Positions 25,707 to 35,367 of a stretch of DNA of 64,000 nucleotides are shown here, in pieces. The position numbers and the translations under genes are program-made. The notes under the pieces were generated by a model that saw only the letters and a list, made by a program, of their open reading frames with translations, was not told the origin of the DNA and ran no database searches. How positions within the stretch are numbered: the stretch's first letter is position 1; the number at the start of each line of letters is the position of its first letter. The stretch spans positions 186,001-250,000 of the forward strand of contig NZ_RZHG01000007.1 in NCBI RefSeq assembly GCF_003989795.1, read 5' to 3'. The DNA is from Vreelandella andesensis. GTDB lineage: Bacteria; Pseudomonadota; Gammaproteobacteria; Pseudomonadales; Halomonadaceae.

Positions 25707-26975
25707 ATGAAGAAAACGATTCACTCAGGTCGAGCGAGTCTAGTGACGCTGATAGCGGCATTGGCGCTAGCCGCATGCGGTCAGAAGCAGCCTAAAGAAC
25801 AGCAGGCAAGGCAGCAGGAAGCGCCGCCTTATGCAGTAGAAGTAACCGAAATGGCGCGACAGGATATTCCGCTTAATAAATCCTATCCATCCCTGCTGCG
25901 CAGCGATAGTGAAGTCACGCTGGTAGCGCGTGTAAACGGGTTTCTCGAAGAGCGCCATTTTGAGCCAGGCCAGCTGGTAGCGCAGGGAGATCGTCTCTAT
26001 ACCATTGAACCTGACCTCTATCAGGCAACGGTTAATCAACGTGAGGCCGACCTGCAAAGTGCACGTGCTGAGTTGTCCCGTGCCCAGCGCGATGCGCAGC
26101 GTTTTGAACAGTTGCTGAGCCAAAACTCAGTGAGCCGCCAGCAGTATGACCAAGCACTGGCTGACCAGCGCGTGGCCCAAGCAAGTGTTGCCCAGGCAGA
26201 AGCCGCCTTAACCAGCGCTAATCTTGATTTAGGCTACTCAAACGTCACCGCCCCTGTGTCTGGGATGATCAGCTTGAGCCAGATAAACGTCGGTAATTTG
26301 GTAACCCCTGGGACTGAGTTGGCCACTATCACGCCGCTTGATCCCCTTGAAGTACGTTTTCAACTACCCCAGCGTGACGCCTTTGAGCTGCGTCGCCAGT
26401 TAGGCGAAGGCGGCAGCGCATCAGACATCACTGCACATTTGAGCGTGCCAGGACAATATGGCGACGATAACGCTGATTTGGTAGGCAGCCTGAACTTCCT
26501 TGGTTCACGTGTAGATTCCGGCACAAGCACGGTGCAAGCATCGGCAACGTTCGCAAACCCAGATGGCGCGGTATTGCCTGGTCAGTTTGTACGGGTTCGT
26601 CTTGAAGGCTTGAAACGCTTCGATGTACTGGCTGTGCCAGAGATAGCGGTGACACAGGGGTTAATGGGGCCGCAGGTGTTTATTGTTGATGATGACAATA
26701 AAGCCCGCGAGCGCACGATTCAGCTCGGTGAAGTGGCTGGCCCATGGCAAATTATTCGTGATGGCCTTAACGCTGGCGAGCGCGTCATTGTCGGCGACCC
26801 TGCGGGTCTGGAGCCAGGTAGGGCCATCGACCCTCAACCGTTCCGAGGCGATGCTGGCGAGCTAGTGGAAGAAGCTGAGCAAGAAGAAGCGCAGCAACAA
26901 GCCGAGCAGGCCGAAGCCATGCAGGAAGGAGCGGCTGAGGCACAGCCCGCTGAAGGGGAAGAGGGCGCGCAATAA
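25707..26975 (+). CDS. RND efflux periplasmic adaptor lipoprotein (AcrA/MexA type)
   Basis: 422 residues. A lipoprotein signal with lipobox LAAC puts the lipidated Cys at 24. It has a barrel-sandwich/lipoyl domain, SDSEVTLVARVNGFLEERHFEPGQLVAQGDRLYTIEP, then a coiled-coil hairpin (about 90-165) and TAPVSGMISLSQINVGNLVTPG, and a membrane-proximal domain. The tail after residue 385 is unusually rich in Glu, Gln and Ala. Several upstream in-frame ATGs exist; 25707 gives the correct signal peptide. Its stop shares one base with the pump gene start. Confidence 0.92.
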   Translation: MKKTIHSGRASLVTLIAALALAACGQKQPKEQQARQQEAPPYAVEVTEMARQDIPLNKSYPSLLRSDSEVTLVARVNGFLEERHFEPGQLVAQGDRLYTIEPDLYQATVNQREADLQSARAELSRAQRDAQRFEQLLSQNSVSRQQYDQALADQRVAQASVAQAEAALTSANLDLGYSNVTAPVSGMISLSQINVGNLVTPGTELATITPLDPLEVRFQLPQRDAFELRRQLGEGGSASDITAHLSVPGQYGDDNADLVGSLNFLGSRVDSGTSTVQASATFANPDGAVLPGQFVRVRLEGLKRFDVLAVPEIAVTQGLMGPQVFIVDDDNKARERTIQLGEVAGPWQIIRDGLNAGERVIVGDPAGLEPGRAIDPQPFRGDAGELVEEAEQEEAQQQAEQAEAMQEGAAEAQPAEGEEGAQ

Positions 26976-29900
26976 TGAACTTTTCCAACTTCTTTATTAG
27001 CCGACCGATTTTCGCCACTGTTTTGGCGATTATCTTGACGCTGGTAGGTGCGATGGCGATGCGGATACTGCCAATTGAGCAGTATCCCAGCGTTGTGCCT
27101 CCCACGGTGTCGGTGCAAGCTCAGTTCCCTGGCGCAGATGCTGAAACGGTTGCGCAGACGGTAGCAGCACCGCTTGCTGAGGCTATTAATGGTGTCGAGG
27201 ACATGCTGTACATGACCTCAAACAGCGCCGATAACGGCACCATGAGCCTCAGCGTGGCTTTCAATATCGGCACGGATGGCGATATCAATACCATCAATGT
27301 GAATAACCGCGTGCAGGGGGCGCTTTCGCAACTACCCGAGGCGGTTCAGTCTCAAGGGGTGGCGGTCGAATTACGCTCTGACTCTATATTGATGCTTGTT
27401 GCTTTGACGTCACCCAGTGGTGATTACAACAAGATTTATATGCAGAACTACGCCACGCTTAATGTCCTGGATGAGCTACGCCAAGTGCCCGGTGTAGGTA
27501 ATGCCGAAGTGTTAGGCGGCGGTGAGTTTGCGATGCGGGTATGGATGGACCCCGATAAGCTGGCTCAGTACAACCTTACGCCAAGTGAAGTGGCTCGCGC
27601 TATTCGGGCGCAGAACACCGAAATTCCTGCGGGTAACTTAGCGGCAACGCCACAAAGTGAGCCGCGCGCTTATACTTATACAATTACCGCCGGTGGGCGT
27701 CTATCGGGTACTGATGACTTCCGCACTATCTTCTTGCGGACGAATCCGGATGGCTCTTCGCTGCGTCTAGAAGATGTGGCGCGTATTGAGTTAGGCGCTT
27801 CATTTTATGGTGTAGATGCCCGCTTAAATGGCGCCACCATGACGCCTATTATTATTAACCAGCAGCCTGGTGCCAACGCCTTGGAAACCGCAGATGCGGT
27901 ACGCACCACCATGGAAGAGCTTGCCGGGCGTTTCCCGCCAGGACTTGAGTATGTAACGCCTTACGACACCACGCTGTTTATTGATGCCTCCGTAGAAACT
28001 GTACTCAAGACCTTCATTGAAGCGTTCCTGATCGTTATTGTTATTCTGTTTATCTTCTTGCAGAACTGGCGCTTTACAGTCATTGCGATGTCGGTTGTGC
28101 CGGTATCGGTGATCGGCACTTTTGCGGGCTTCTACTTGTTTGGTTTCTCAATCAATCTGCTAACGCTGTTTGCCCTGGTGCTGTCGATAGGGATAGTGGT
28201 GGACGATGCGATTCTAGTGGTCGAGAACGTCGAGCGGGTACTGAGCGAAGAAGATGATATTTCGGTGCGTGATGCGACGATTCGCGCGATGAAAGAGGTC
28301 GGTGGTCCGGTGATTGCGACATCGCTTATTATGGCGGCGGTGTTCGTGCCGGTAGCATTCTTGGGTGGCTTCACCGGGCAAATTTATCAGCAGTTTGCGA
28401 TTACCGTGGCGATATCGGTGGCGCTGTCCGCGTTAATGGCACTGACGTTTACTCCCGCGCTGTCGGCTATTTTCATCAAGCATAACCTGCATAAAACGAA
28501 ACAGTCCGCATTTCGGCGGGCAATTACCATGCCGCTGCGTTTGTTTGACCGCTTCTTCGACGGCTTTACTGCCGTTTATATGTGGTTCGTGAAAAAATTG
28601 GTGCGCTTCTGGGTGTTAGCGCTTGCGCTTACCGTGGCGGTTGGGGCTGGCGCTTACTGGCTCTATATGAATACGCCTTCCACGCTAGTGCCCGAAACTG
28701 ACCAAGGTATCGTACTGGTCAGCGTTTCCCTGCCGGATGCCGCGTCGCTTAGCCGAACGCAAGCTTATATGGCCGAGCTTAGTTCACAGATCGAAGACAT
28801 TCCTGGCGTTGAGTACTCTTCAGCGGTCGCGGGTTATGACATTCTTTCGAGTGCGGTTAATACCGCGCGAGGGATCATGTTTATCAACATGAAAACCTGG
28901 GCTGAGCGAGAGCTGACGGCAAATGAGTTGGTAGGCCGCATTATGCAGCTGGGCGCGAGCATTGACGGTGGGTCGGCGATGGCGTTTAACGTGCCGCCGA
29001 TAATGGGGCTCTCGACAACGGGGGGCTTCACCGGTTACCTGCAATCGTTTGAGGGCGCTTCCACACGTGAGCTTTATCAAGCGTCTTTGCAAATTATGCA
29101 GGCAGCTAATCAGCATCCGGCACTGAGCCGCGTGTTCACCACGTTTAATGTCAACGTGCCTTCTTACCGTGCGGATATAGATCAGCAAAAAGCGCTCAGC
29201 TATGGCGTTGCGCTTGAGAATATCAACTCGGCGCTAGCCAATACCTTTGGTAATGGTTTTGTTAACTTCTTCAGTTACCAAAACCGCAACTTCCAGGTCT
29301 ATTTACAGAATGAAGATGAATTCCGTAAAACACCGGATGATGTCAGTAGCGTTTATGTTCGCGGTGGCAATGGCGAGCGTATTCCTCTTTCTGAGTTTGT
29401 GACGCTTGAACGCCAAACGGGCCCCTCTGTGGTCTCTCGTTTCGGTGTTTATGCGGGGGCTCAGTTCCAGGGCAACCCCGCGCCAGGTTACAGCTCTGCC
29501 CAGGCGATCGAAGCCATGGAAGAAGTGGTTCAGGAAACGTTAGGTAGAAACTGGGGGATGGGGTGGACAGGTACCGCGTATCAAGAATCCAACCTGGGTA
29601 ATACCGCCACGCTTGCCATCGTTTTCGGTATGTTGATGGTATTCCTGATTCTGGCGGCGCAGTATGAAAGTTGGTCGCTACCGCTGGCGGTTCTGACCGC
29701 TACGCCGTTCGCTTTCCTAGGGGGAATTAGTGGCATTGTGCTGCGCGGCCTGGATACCAGTGTTTATGTTCAAATCGGCATGCTGGTGGTCGTGGGCTTA
29801 GCCGCTAAGAACGCGATCCTGATCGTTGAGTTTGCTGAGATGCAGCGTAAAGAGCAGGGTAAATCGATTCGTGAAGCAGCGGTTACTGCCGCAGAGCTTC

Positions 29901-30166
29901 GCTTCCGTCCTATCGTTATGACGTCACTGGCCTTTATTTTTGGCACCTTACCGTTGGCTCTGGCCTCTGGCGCGAGCGATGTGAGCAGTCACCACATAGG
30001 TACCACCGTCGCGGTCGGTATGGCGTCTGTGGCCGTGCTAGGAAGCCTGTTTATTCCAAGCTTCTACGCCATGATTGCTACGGTGTCCGATTGGCTGTAT
30101 CGCAAACGCCACCCTGACCGTGATAGTAGCAGTAAGCAGGCAGCGCTAGGTAACGACCAACCGTAA
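26975..30166 (+). CDS. RND multidrug efflux transporter (AcrB/MexB, HAE-1 family)
   Basis: 1063 residues, full length. It has 12 membrane helices, two large periplasmic loops, and proton-relay Asp410 and Asp411 in LSIGIVVDDAILVVENVE. The second-half relay lysine lies in VVGLAAKNAILIVEFAE. The opening FFISRPIFATVLAIILTLVGAMAMRILPIEQYPSVVPPTV is HAE-1-type. It forms a proton-driven tripartite pump with the preceding adaptor and channel. Substrates are probably hydrophobic or amphipathic toxicants. A strong terminator follows, and control is probably by the AcrR-like protein at 33516. Confidence 0.95.
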   Translation: MNFSNFFISRPIFATVLAIILTLVGAMAMRILPIEQYPSVVPPTVSVQAQFPGADAETVAQTVAAPLAEAINGVEDMLYMTSNSADNGTMSLSVAFNIGTDGDINTINVNNRVQGALSQLPEAVQSQGVAVELRSDSILMLVALTSPSGDYNKIYMQNYATLNVLDELRQVPGVGNAEVLGGGEFAMRVWMDPDKLAQYNLTPSEVARAIRAQNTEIPAGNLAATPQSEPRAYTYTITAGGRLSGTDDFRTIFLRTNPDGSSLRLEDVARIELGASFYGVDARLNGATMTPIIINQQPGANALETADAVRTTMEELAGRFPPGLEYVTPYDTTLFIDASVETVLKTFIEAFLIVIVILFIFLQNWRFTVIAMSVVPVSVIGTFAGFYLFGFSINLLTLFALVLSIGIVVDDAILVVENVERVLSEEDDISVRDATIRAMKEVGGPVIATSLIMAAVFVPVAFLGGFTGQIYQQFAITVAISVALSALMALTFTPALSAIFIKHNLHKTKQSAFRRAITMPLRLFDRFFDGFTAVYMWFVKKLVRFWVLALALTVAVGAGAYWLYMNTPSTLVPETDQGIVLVSVSLPDAASLSRTQAYMAELSSQIEDIPGVEYSSAVAGYDILSSAVNTARGIMFINMKTWAERELTANELVGRIMQLGASIDGGSAMAFNVPPIMGLSTTGGFTGYLQSFEGASTRELYQASLQIMQAANQHPALSRVFTTFNVNVPSYRADIDQQKALSYGVALENINSALANTFGNGFVNFFSYQNRNFQVYLQNEDEFRKTPDDVSSVYVRGGNGERIPLSEFVTLERQTGPSVVSRFGVYAGAQFQGNPAPGYSSAQAIEAMEEVVQETLGRNWGMGWTGTAYQESNLGNTATLAIVFGMLMVFLILAAQYESWSLPLAVLTATPFAFLGGISGIVLRGLDTSVYVQIGMLVVVGLAAKNAILIVEFAEMQRKEQGKSIREAAVTAAELRFRPIVMTSLAFIFGTLPLALASGASDVSSHHIGTTVAVGMASVAVLGSLFIPSFYAMIATVSDWLYRKRHPDRDSSSKQAALGNDQP

Positions 30167-30185
30167 CGCTGTATGGCGACCTGCT

Positions 30186-30223
30186 AGCGGGCATCATGTT
30201 TTTTCATGGTGCCCGCTTTTTTT
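30186..30223 (+). terminator. Terminator of the RND efflux operon
   Basis: GCGGGCATCATG pairs with CATGGTGCCCGC (one G-T pair) around a T-rich loop and is followed by seven T. Starts 19 bases after the stop. Confidence 0.9.
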
Positions 30224-30339
30224 GCAGCGCGTTATCCCTGTTACTGCCAATTATTGTAATAAATTCGGGTAGTTAAGCGCTTTTCTATGTTAATCATTGA
30301 TGGCTTTGAGCGTTTGCTGAGTTTTTTAAACTACACTTG

Positions 30340-30376
30340 ATTGATAGAGATTACCCAGAAAAGGATATCTATCAAT
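30340..30376 (+). promoter_or_regulatory. Hairpin over the start codon of the oleate hydratase mRNA
   Basis: ATTGATAGA at 30340-30348 is the exact reverse complement of TCTATCAAT at 30368-30376, which includes the first two bases of the ATG at 30375. The AAGGA ribosome site (30361-30365) lies in the loop. The structure could lower translation initiation. Confidence 0.5.
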
Positions 30377-32393
30377 GAGCGACTCTAACGCCTCAGATGC
30401 ATTAGGTTCAAAGTTAAAAGTCCATATTGATGCACTTGAGAAGCAGCCTCTCGATATCGCACCAGACGCCTCCTCAAGGCGCTTGCACAACGGTGTCGAC
30501 ACGCTATTTCCACCTGCAGATCTGCACGGAAGCTATACCAATAACCGTCCACTTCCGTCTAAGGGTATTGAGGAGCGTCGTGCCTGGATCGTTGGCGGCG
30601 GTATTGCAGGGTTGTCTGCTGCCTTCTTCCTGATTCGTGACGGGCACATGCCCGCAGGTAATATCACCTTCCTTGAAGAGCAGGGCATAGAGGGTGGCTC
30701 GCTAGATGGCGCGGGTAACGCGGAAGAGGGATATATCGTGCGAGGAGGTCGGGAAATGGAGATGACCTATCAGAACTTCTGGGACGTCTTCTCGGAAATA
30801 CCGGCGCTGGAGTTGCCGCCGCCATTCACAGTGTTGGATGAGTACCGCATTGTAAATGACGCCGACAAAAACTGGTCAAAAGCGCGTCTTCTGGAAAAAC
30901 AGGGCCAGATTAAAGACTTCTCTACTATGAACCTTACCAAACGCCAGCAGCTGGAAATCATCAAGCTACTGCTAGCGCGCAAAGAGGATCTAGATGATGT
31001 CAGCGTAGAGCAGTGGTTTAGTGAAGGATTCCTAGAGACCAATTTCTATACCTTCTGGCGCACCATGTTTGCCTTTCAGAACTGGCATTCAGCGCTTGAA
31101 ATGAAACTGTATATGCATCGTTTTCTCCACCTGATGGATGGGCTTAACGACATGACGTCGCTGGTGTTTCCGAAGTACAACCAGTACGACAGTTTTGTCC
31201 GGCCACTGATGAGCTGGTTGAAAGACCAGGGCGTGACTATCCAGTACGACACGGTTGTCGAGAACTTGGAGTTAGCTACCCAGGATGGCATCAAAACCGT
31301 TACCGCCCTTCAGTGCCGCGGCATTGAAGGCCGCAAAACGGTCAATATTGAAGCCCGCGATCTGGTGTTTATCACCACCGGCTCGATGACGGAAGACACG
31401 GCCTACGGGGATGATGACACCGTCCCTCAGTTGAAAGATAAACGTCAGGCTGGCATGGGGTCAGGCTGGCAACTCTGGAAGAATCTCGCAGAAAAATCCG
31501 ATAGCTTCGGAAAGCCAGAAAAATTCTGCGGGGATGTCCCTCGCTCAACCTGGGAGTCAGTAACATTAACCTGTAAGCCCTCGCCTCTGATGGATAAGCT
31601 TAAAGCGCTGTCGGTTAACGACCCCTATTCAGGGTTCACAGCCACAGGTGGGATTATTACCTTTACCGACTCCTCCTGGCTGATGAGCTTCACGTGTAAC
31701 CGCCAGCCGCATTTTCCTGACCAGCCCGACGATGTGATTGTGCTGTGGACGTACGCATTGTTGATTGACAAGCCTGGCGATTATGTCAAAAAGCCAATGC
31801 CAGAGTGTACCGGGAAAGAAGTATTGACCGAGATGTGCTATCACCTTGGCTTGATTGATCAGCTCGATGCCATACTGGCTGCCACCAAAACCCGTATCGC
31901 GTTAATGCCGTATATCACCGCTCAATTTATGCCAAGAGCCAAAGGAGATCGCCCTAACGTAGTTCCTGATGGCTGTACAAACCTAGCCTGCATGGGTCAG
32001 TTTGTGGAAACACATAACGACGTTGTGTTTACCCTGGAAAGCTCGGTTAGAACTGCCCGTATTGGGGTTTACAGCCTGCTTGGGCTCAAGAAGCAAGTGC
32101 CTGACATTTATCCGGGCCAATACGATGTGCGTCGTTTGTTACGGGCTACTCGCACTCTGAACAGTGATGAGGCATTTTTGGGTGAAGGTGTTTTACGCCG
32201 TGTTTTGGGGGGAACCTACTTTGAAAATATCCTGCCGCTTGGCCGAGAAGAGGTCCCTGAAGATCTTCATAATCATGGGTTATTTGAGCATCAGCTTCAG
32301 GCTCTTCGTGGTTTGATGAGCGAAAACTATACCCTTGATGACGTCAAAGGTCGGTTCCAGGCGTTAAGAGATAAGCTGCGCGGGCGGCACTGA
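30375..32393 (+). CDS. ohyA: Oleate hydratase (myosin-cross-reactive-antigen family)
   Basis: FAD-dependent enzyme of 672 residues that adds water to the cis-9 double bond of oleate and related unsaturated fatty acids. The FAD motif [20 protein letters not shown] lies around residues 75-95. [26 protein letters not shown] is the family signature, with the catalytic Glu in the RGGREME region. Other conserved parts are [20 protein letters not shown] and [16 protein letters not shown]. Hydroxylation detoxifies free unsaturated fatty acids, which fits its place directly downstream of an RND pump (inference). It is separated from the pump by a terminator. Confidence 0.94.
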   Translation: MSDSNASDALGSKLKVHIDALEKQPLDIAPDASSRRLHNGVDTLFPPADLHGSYTNNRPLPSKGIEERRAWIVGGGIAGLSAAFFLIRDGHMPAGNITFLEEQGIEGGSLDGAGNAEEGYIVRGGREMEMTYQNFWDVFSEIPALELPPPFTVLDEYRIVNDADKNWSKARLLEKQGQIKDFSTMNLTKRQQLEIIKLLLARKEDLDDVSVEQWFSEGFLETNFYTFWRTMFAFQNWHSALEMKLYMHRFLHLMDGLNDMTSLVFPKYNQYDSFVRPLMSWLKDQGVTIQYDTVVENLELATQDGIKTVTALQCRGIEGRKTVNIEARDLVFITTGSMTEDTAYGDDDTVPQLKDKRQAGMGSGWQLWKNLAEKSDSFGKPEKFCGDVPRSTWESVTLTCKPSPLMDKLKALSVNDPYSGFTATGGIITFTDSSWLMSFTCNRQPHFPDQPDDVIVLWTYALLIDKPGDYVKKPMPECTGKEVLTEMCYHLGLIDQLDAILAATKTRIALMPYITAQFMPRAKGDRPNVVPDGCTNLACMGQFVETHNDVVFTLESSVRTARIGVYSLLGLKKQVPDIYPGQYDVRRLLRATRTLNSDEAFLGEGVLRRVLGGTYFENILPLGREEVPEDLHNHGLFEHQLQALRGLMSENYTLDDVKGRFQALRDKLRGRH

Positions 32394-32522
32394 TAGCTAA
32401 GTTTTAGAGCAACAAATGATGAGCGTTAAGTTAACAACACACATTTTGGTTACATTGCAAAGCGGGAAACGGCCCGCAACCCAGTAGGTGCCGAGTGCTA
32501 GCGAAATACTTGGAAGTGTTAT

Positions 32523-33455
32523 CTAACCAAACAAGCGGCGCCACTGCTTAACGAACCATTGCGTAATTGGCAAAGAAGTTGGCTCGGTGTTGACTGGTTT
32601 GTTATGCCTGAAGGTGATCAATGGGGCATTAAGGAACTGCCGCAGGGGTGTTACTTGATCAGCATTGTTCAGCATTGGGGCGTGGCCGCAGTCTGGCGCG
32701 GTGAAGGTAACCAAGTCAGGCTGTACCTCTTTCATCCGTGGCAGCGTTGCGGCATCCAGTAGTGTCGATTCGGCTCCGCGAATGACCATCACAGGGCAGC
32801 GGATGTTTGCCCAATCAGCCCATGTATCTCGCGGCGTATCATGGACAAACTGTTCGCCAATGCGGGGGTCGAAGTGATAAGTCCAGCTACCGTCCGGAAG
32901 GCGGCGTGCGCTACCCAATGCCAGGGCTCGCCACTCAGCATCACTGGTAATCCCGAAGCTTGCGTAGTGTTGTGTTAACTCTTTTTGCAGGTCTGCAAAG
33001 CTTGTAAAGCGGTGGGTTAGGCTGAAATAACTGGAGAGCGCGGTGAGACCCTCTTTATTCAGTTCAGGCCCAACATCGTTAAGGATAAGCCTGGAAATCC
33101 GGTGTTTATGCGCCGGGTTGGAAGCAAGCAGCATGCCCAATAGCCCACCCATAGAAGTGCCCAGCCAATCGACCTGTTTTAATTGAAAATGATCTAGAAC
33201 ACCTACCGCCACCGTCATGTAGTGGCTGTAGAGATAATCGTGGGCAGGAAATAGTGACCAGCTAGAAAGACCGCGGCCGGGCGTATCTGGTGCAAGAATG
33301 CGCCATTCACTGCCCAACTGATGGGCCAACGCTTCGAAATCACCGCCGTGGCGCGCAAGGCCATGCCAGGCAATCAGCGTGCGGGGAGCATCGGGATTCC
33401 AAATGCGGACAGCGATATCAAGTTCGCGGATACGAACAAATTCTAATGCATCCAT
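32523..33455 (-). CDS. Alpha/beta hydrolase
   Basis: 310 residues. The nucleophile elbow is LGTSMGGLLG with Ser101. The oxyanion His-Gly is LIAWHGLARHGGDF. The acid is probably in VIRGAESTLLD and the histidine in DCGHAPML near residue 280. The substrate is unassignable; relatives include lactonases, esterases and C-C hydrolases. It lies 60 bases downstream of the TetR regulator gene on the same strand and may be cotranscribed with it. Confidence 0.87.
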   Translation of the reverse strand: MDALEFVRIRELDIAVRIWNPDAPRTLIAWHGLARHGGDFEALAHQLGSEWRILAPDTPGRGLSSWSLFPAHDYLYSHYMTVAVGVLDHFQLKQVDWLGTSMGGLLGMLLASNPAHKHRISRLILNDVGPELNKEGLTALSSYFSLTHRFTSFADLQKELTQHYASFGITSDAEWRALALGSARRLPDGSWTYHFDPRIGEQFVHDTPRDTWADWANIRCPVMVIRGAESTLLDAATLPRMKEVQPDLVTFTAPDCGHAPMLNNADQVTPLRQFLNAPLITFRHNKPVNTEPTSLPITQWFVKQWRRLFG

Positions 33456-33515
33456 AAAGTAGTCCTATGCTGGCCCCACTTAGTGTAGGTGTATTGCTGC
33501 ATTGCAGCGAGAGAG

Positions 33516-34127
33516 TTAGCGCTGCATCATCTTGATGAGTGTGTCGATGAGCTCACCGCCGCGTTCGCGCAGTGAAAAAGACTCAGGATTTCGCAACCAA
33601 TCATGGAATAAGCCACCCAGCGCAGCCTGCACAAGGCGCGTTGCTACTTCAGGTGTTAAATCATCACGTAGTAACTGCTGTTGCTGGGCCAGTTGAAATA
33701 CTATCAGCATTTCATCGAAACATTCGTCTGCAATCTCATCTTGCATCTGAATCGGGTTGATATCGCTAAAGAATTCACAGCGATGCAGAAGAATTGACAA
33801 AATGCGTTGATGTGACGGCTGTTCCAAGCGATTGAGGCCAGCATGGCAGGCAAGCTGTATAGCAACCAAGGGCGAGACGGTTGAGTCAGCGTTATTCACC
33901 TCTTCCATCAGCGACTGGAAGGGCATACGCACACGCTCCACCAACGCCATAAAAAGATCGCCTTTATTTTTAAAATGCCAATAAACGGCACCACGCGTTA
34001 GGTCAGCATGACGCGCAATTTGCTCCAGCGATGTGCGAGCTACGCCTTTTGCGAAAAACACCTCTTCAGCGGCATCCAACAGCGCTTCGCGAGTTGCAGC
34101 AGCCTCCGCTTTGGTTTTTCTTGCCAT
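33516..34127 (-). CDS. acrR: TetR-family repressor, AcrR/TtgR-like
   Basis: 203 residues. The N-terminal helix-turn-helix ARTSLEQIARHADLTRGAVYWHFKNKGDLF closely follows the AcrR/TtgR/MexZ pattern. The C-terminal ligand-binding domain includes ILLHRCEFFSDINPIQ and LVQAALGGLFHDWLRNPE. Its own promoter holds CATACA-N4-TGAATGTAA (34190-34208, minus strand), shared with the RND operon promoter, so autoregulation and control of the pump 10 kb away are likely. The symbol is by similarity. Ligands are probably amphipathic inducers. Confidence 0.88.
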   Translation of the reverse strand: MARKTKAEAAATREALLDAAEEVFFAKGVARTSLEQIARHADLTRGAVYWHFKNKGDLFMALVERVRMPFQSLMEEVNNADSTVSPLVAIQLACHAGLNRLEQPSHQRILSILLHRCEFFSDINPIQMQDEIADECFDEMLIVFQLAQQQQLLRDDLTPEVATRLVQAALGGLFHDWLRNPESFSLRERGGELIDTLIKMMQR

Positions 34128-34189
34128 ATAAAAACGCAGCCTCAGTAATCGACACGTGACTGTTTATTTTATCTTATGTGCACCACTTT

Positions 34190-34208
34190 TTACATTCAAA
34201 ACTGTATG
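34190..34208 (-). promoter_or_regulatory. AcrR-type operator upstream of the tetR/acrR gene
   Basis: Minus strand CATACAGTTTTGAATGTAA, identical to the efflux-operon operator at all 15 fixed positions (CATACA and TGAATGTAA) with the same four-base spacer, 63 bases before the repressor start codon. Confidence 0.72.
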
Positions 34209-34335
34209 GTTAATTGCATTAGCCCATAGCGTGGGTTAACAAATTCGTTATTTATCGGTAAAAAGCGTATAAGATTCATTTGGAAACGCCGTTTCGAAAC
34301 GGAACTGTCATTACGCACGCTATAGGATTTTCAGC

Positions 34336-35367
34336 ATGGCGCGAGCACCTTTTACTCTAGCAGGGCACACTATAATGCCTGGCCAACGCTTACAAATTGA
34401 TGTGCCCGTGGCACGTCTATATACCCACACCCAGCTGCATATTCCGGTTGAAGTTGTGCATGGGCGTAAAGAGGGCCCGATCATGCTCGTTTGTGGTGGT
34501 ATCCACGGCGATGAAATTAATGGAGTAGAGATTGTTCGCCGCCTGCTGCGTTCTAAAGCAATCAATAGTTTGCGCGGTACGCTAATCGCTGTACCTGTGG
34601 TGAATGTCTTCGGCTTTTTGCAGCAAACGCGCTACTTACCCGATCGCCGCGATTTGAACCGCTGCTTTCCAGGCAGTGAAAAGGGCTCGCTAGGTGGGCG
34701 CATTGCGGCACTGTTCCGCGATGAAATTGTCGATCACGCCACCCACATTATCGATCTGCATACCGGTGCTATTCATCGCACTAATCTTCCGCAGATTCGT
34801 GCTCAGTTACAGCCAGGCAGCGAAACCGAGCGCATGGCTGATGCGTTTGGCGCACCCGTTGTACTCAATGCAGAGCTGCGTGAAGGTAGCCTGCGCCACT
34901 ATGCTCAAAATCGTGGTATTCCTGTGCTTACCTATGAAGCCGGCGAAGCGCTACGTTTTGATGAGTGGGCCATTGCACCCGGCGTGCGTGGTGTTTTGCG
35001 GGTAATGCGCCGCTTAGGCATGCTGGCGGGGGAGCAGCGCCGCCGCTCGGCGATGCCCGCAGAACTTGCCAATGGCTCTAGCTGGGCGAGAGCACCTATC
35101 GACGGTATCTTACGACCCAAGGTGCGCTTAGGTGCTCGTGTAGCAAAAGGCGAAGTGCTCGGTAAAGTGGCAGACCCCTTCGGTAATGATGAAGGTGAAG
35201 TACTCTCTATGGCTGACGGTATTGTTATTGGTATGAGTCGCCTGCCACTGGCGAACGAAGGCGAAGCGCTTTATCACATTGCCCGTTTTGATGAAATTGA
35301 AGAAGCTGAAACGGCGATTGAAAACTTTCAATCAAGCCTGACACCGCAGCCAGATGCTATGTATTAA
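34336..35367 (+). CDS. Succinylglutamate desuccinylase/aspartoacylase family protein
   Basis: 343 residues. The zinc site is His57 and Glu60 in GGIHGDEINGVEI plus His142 in IIDLHTGAIHRTN. Also present are NVFGFLQQTRYLPDRRDLNRCFPG and a catalytic Glu in TYEAGE. The C-terminal part (about 255-325) looks like a lipoyl-type beta domain (ILRPKVRLGARVAKGEVLGKVADPFG). M14-like AstE/AspA relatives release acyl groups from amino acids. The substrate is unknown; no arginine-catabolism genes are adjacent. The end overlaps dusA by four bases on the opposite strand. Confidence 0.86.
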   Translation: MARAPFTLAGHTIMPGQRLQIDVPVARLYTHTQLHIPVEVVHGRKEGPIMLVCGGIHGDEINGVEIVRRLLRSKAINSLRGTLIAVPVVNVFGFLQQTRYLPDRRDLNRCFPGSEKGSLGGRIAALFRDEIVDHATHIIDLHTGAIHRTNLPQIRAQLQPGSETERMADAFGAPVVLNAELREGSLRHYAQNRGIPVLTYEAGEALRFDEWAIAPGVRGVLRVMRRLGMLAGEQRRRSAMPAELANGSSWARAPIDGILRPKVRLGARVAKGEVLGKVADPFGNDEGEVLSMADGIVIGMSRLPLANEGEALYHIARFDEIEEAETAIENFQSSLTPQPDAMY

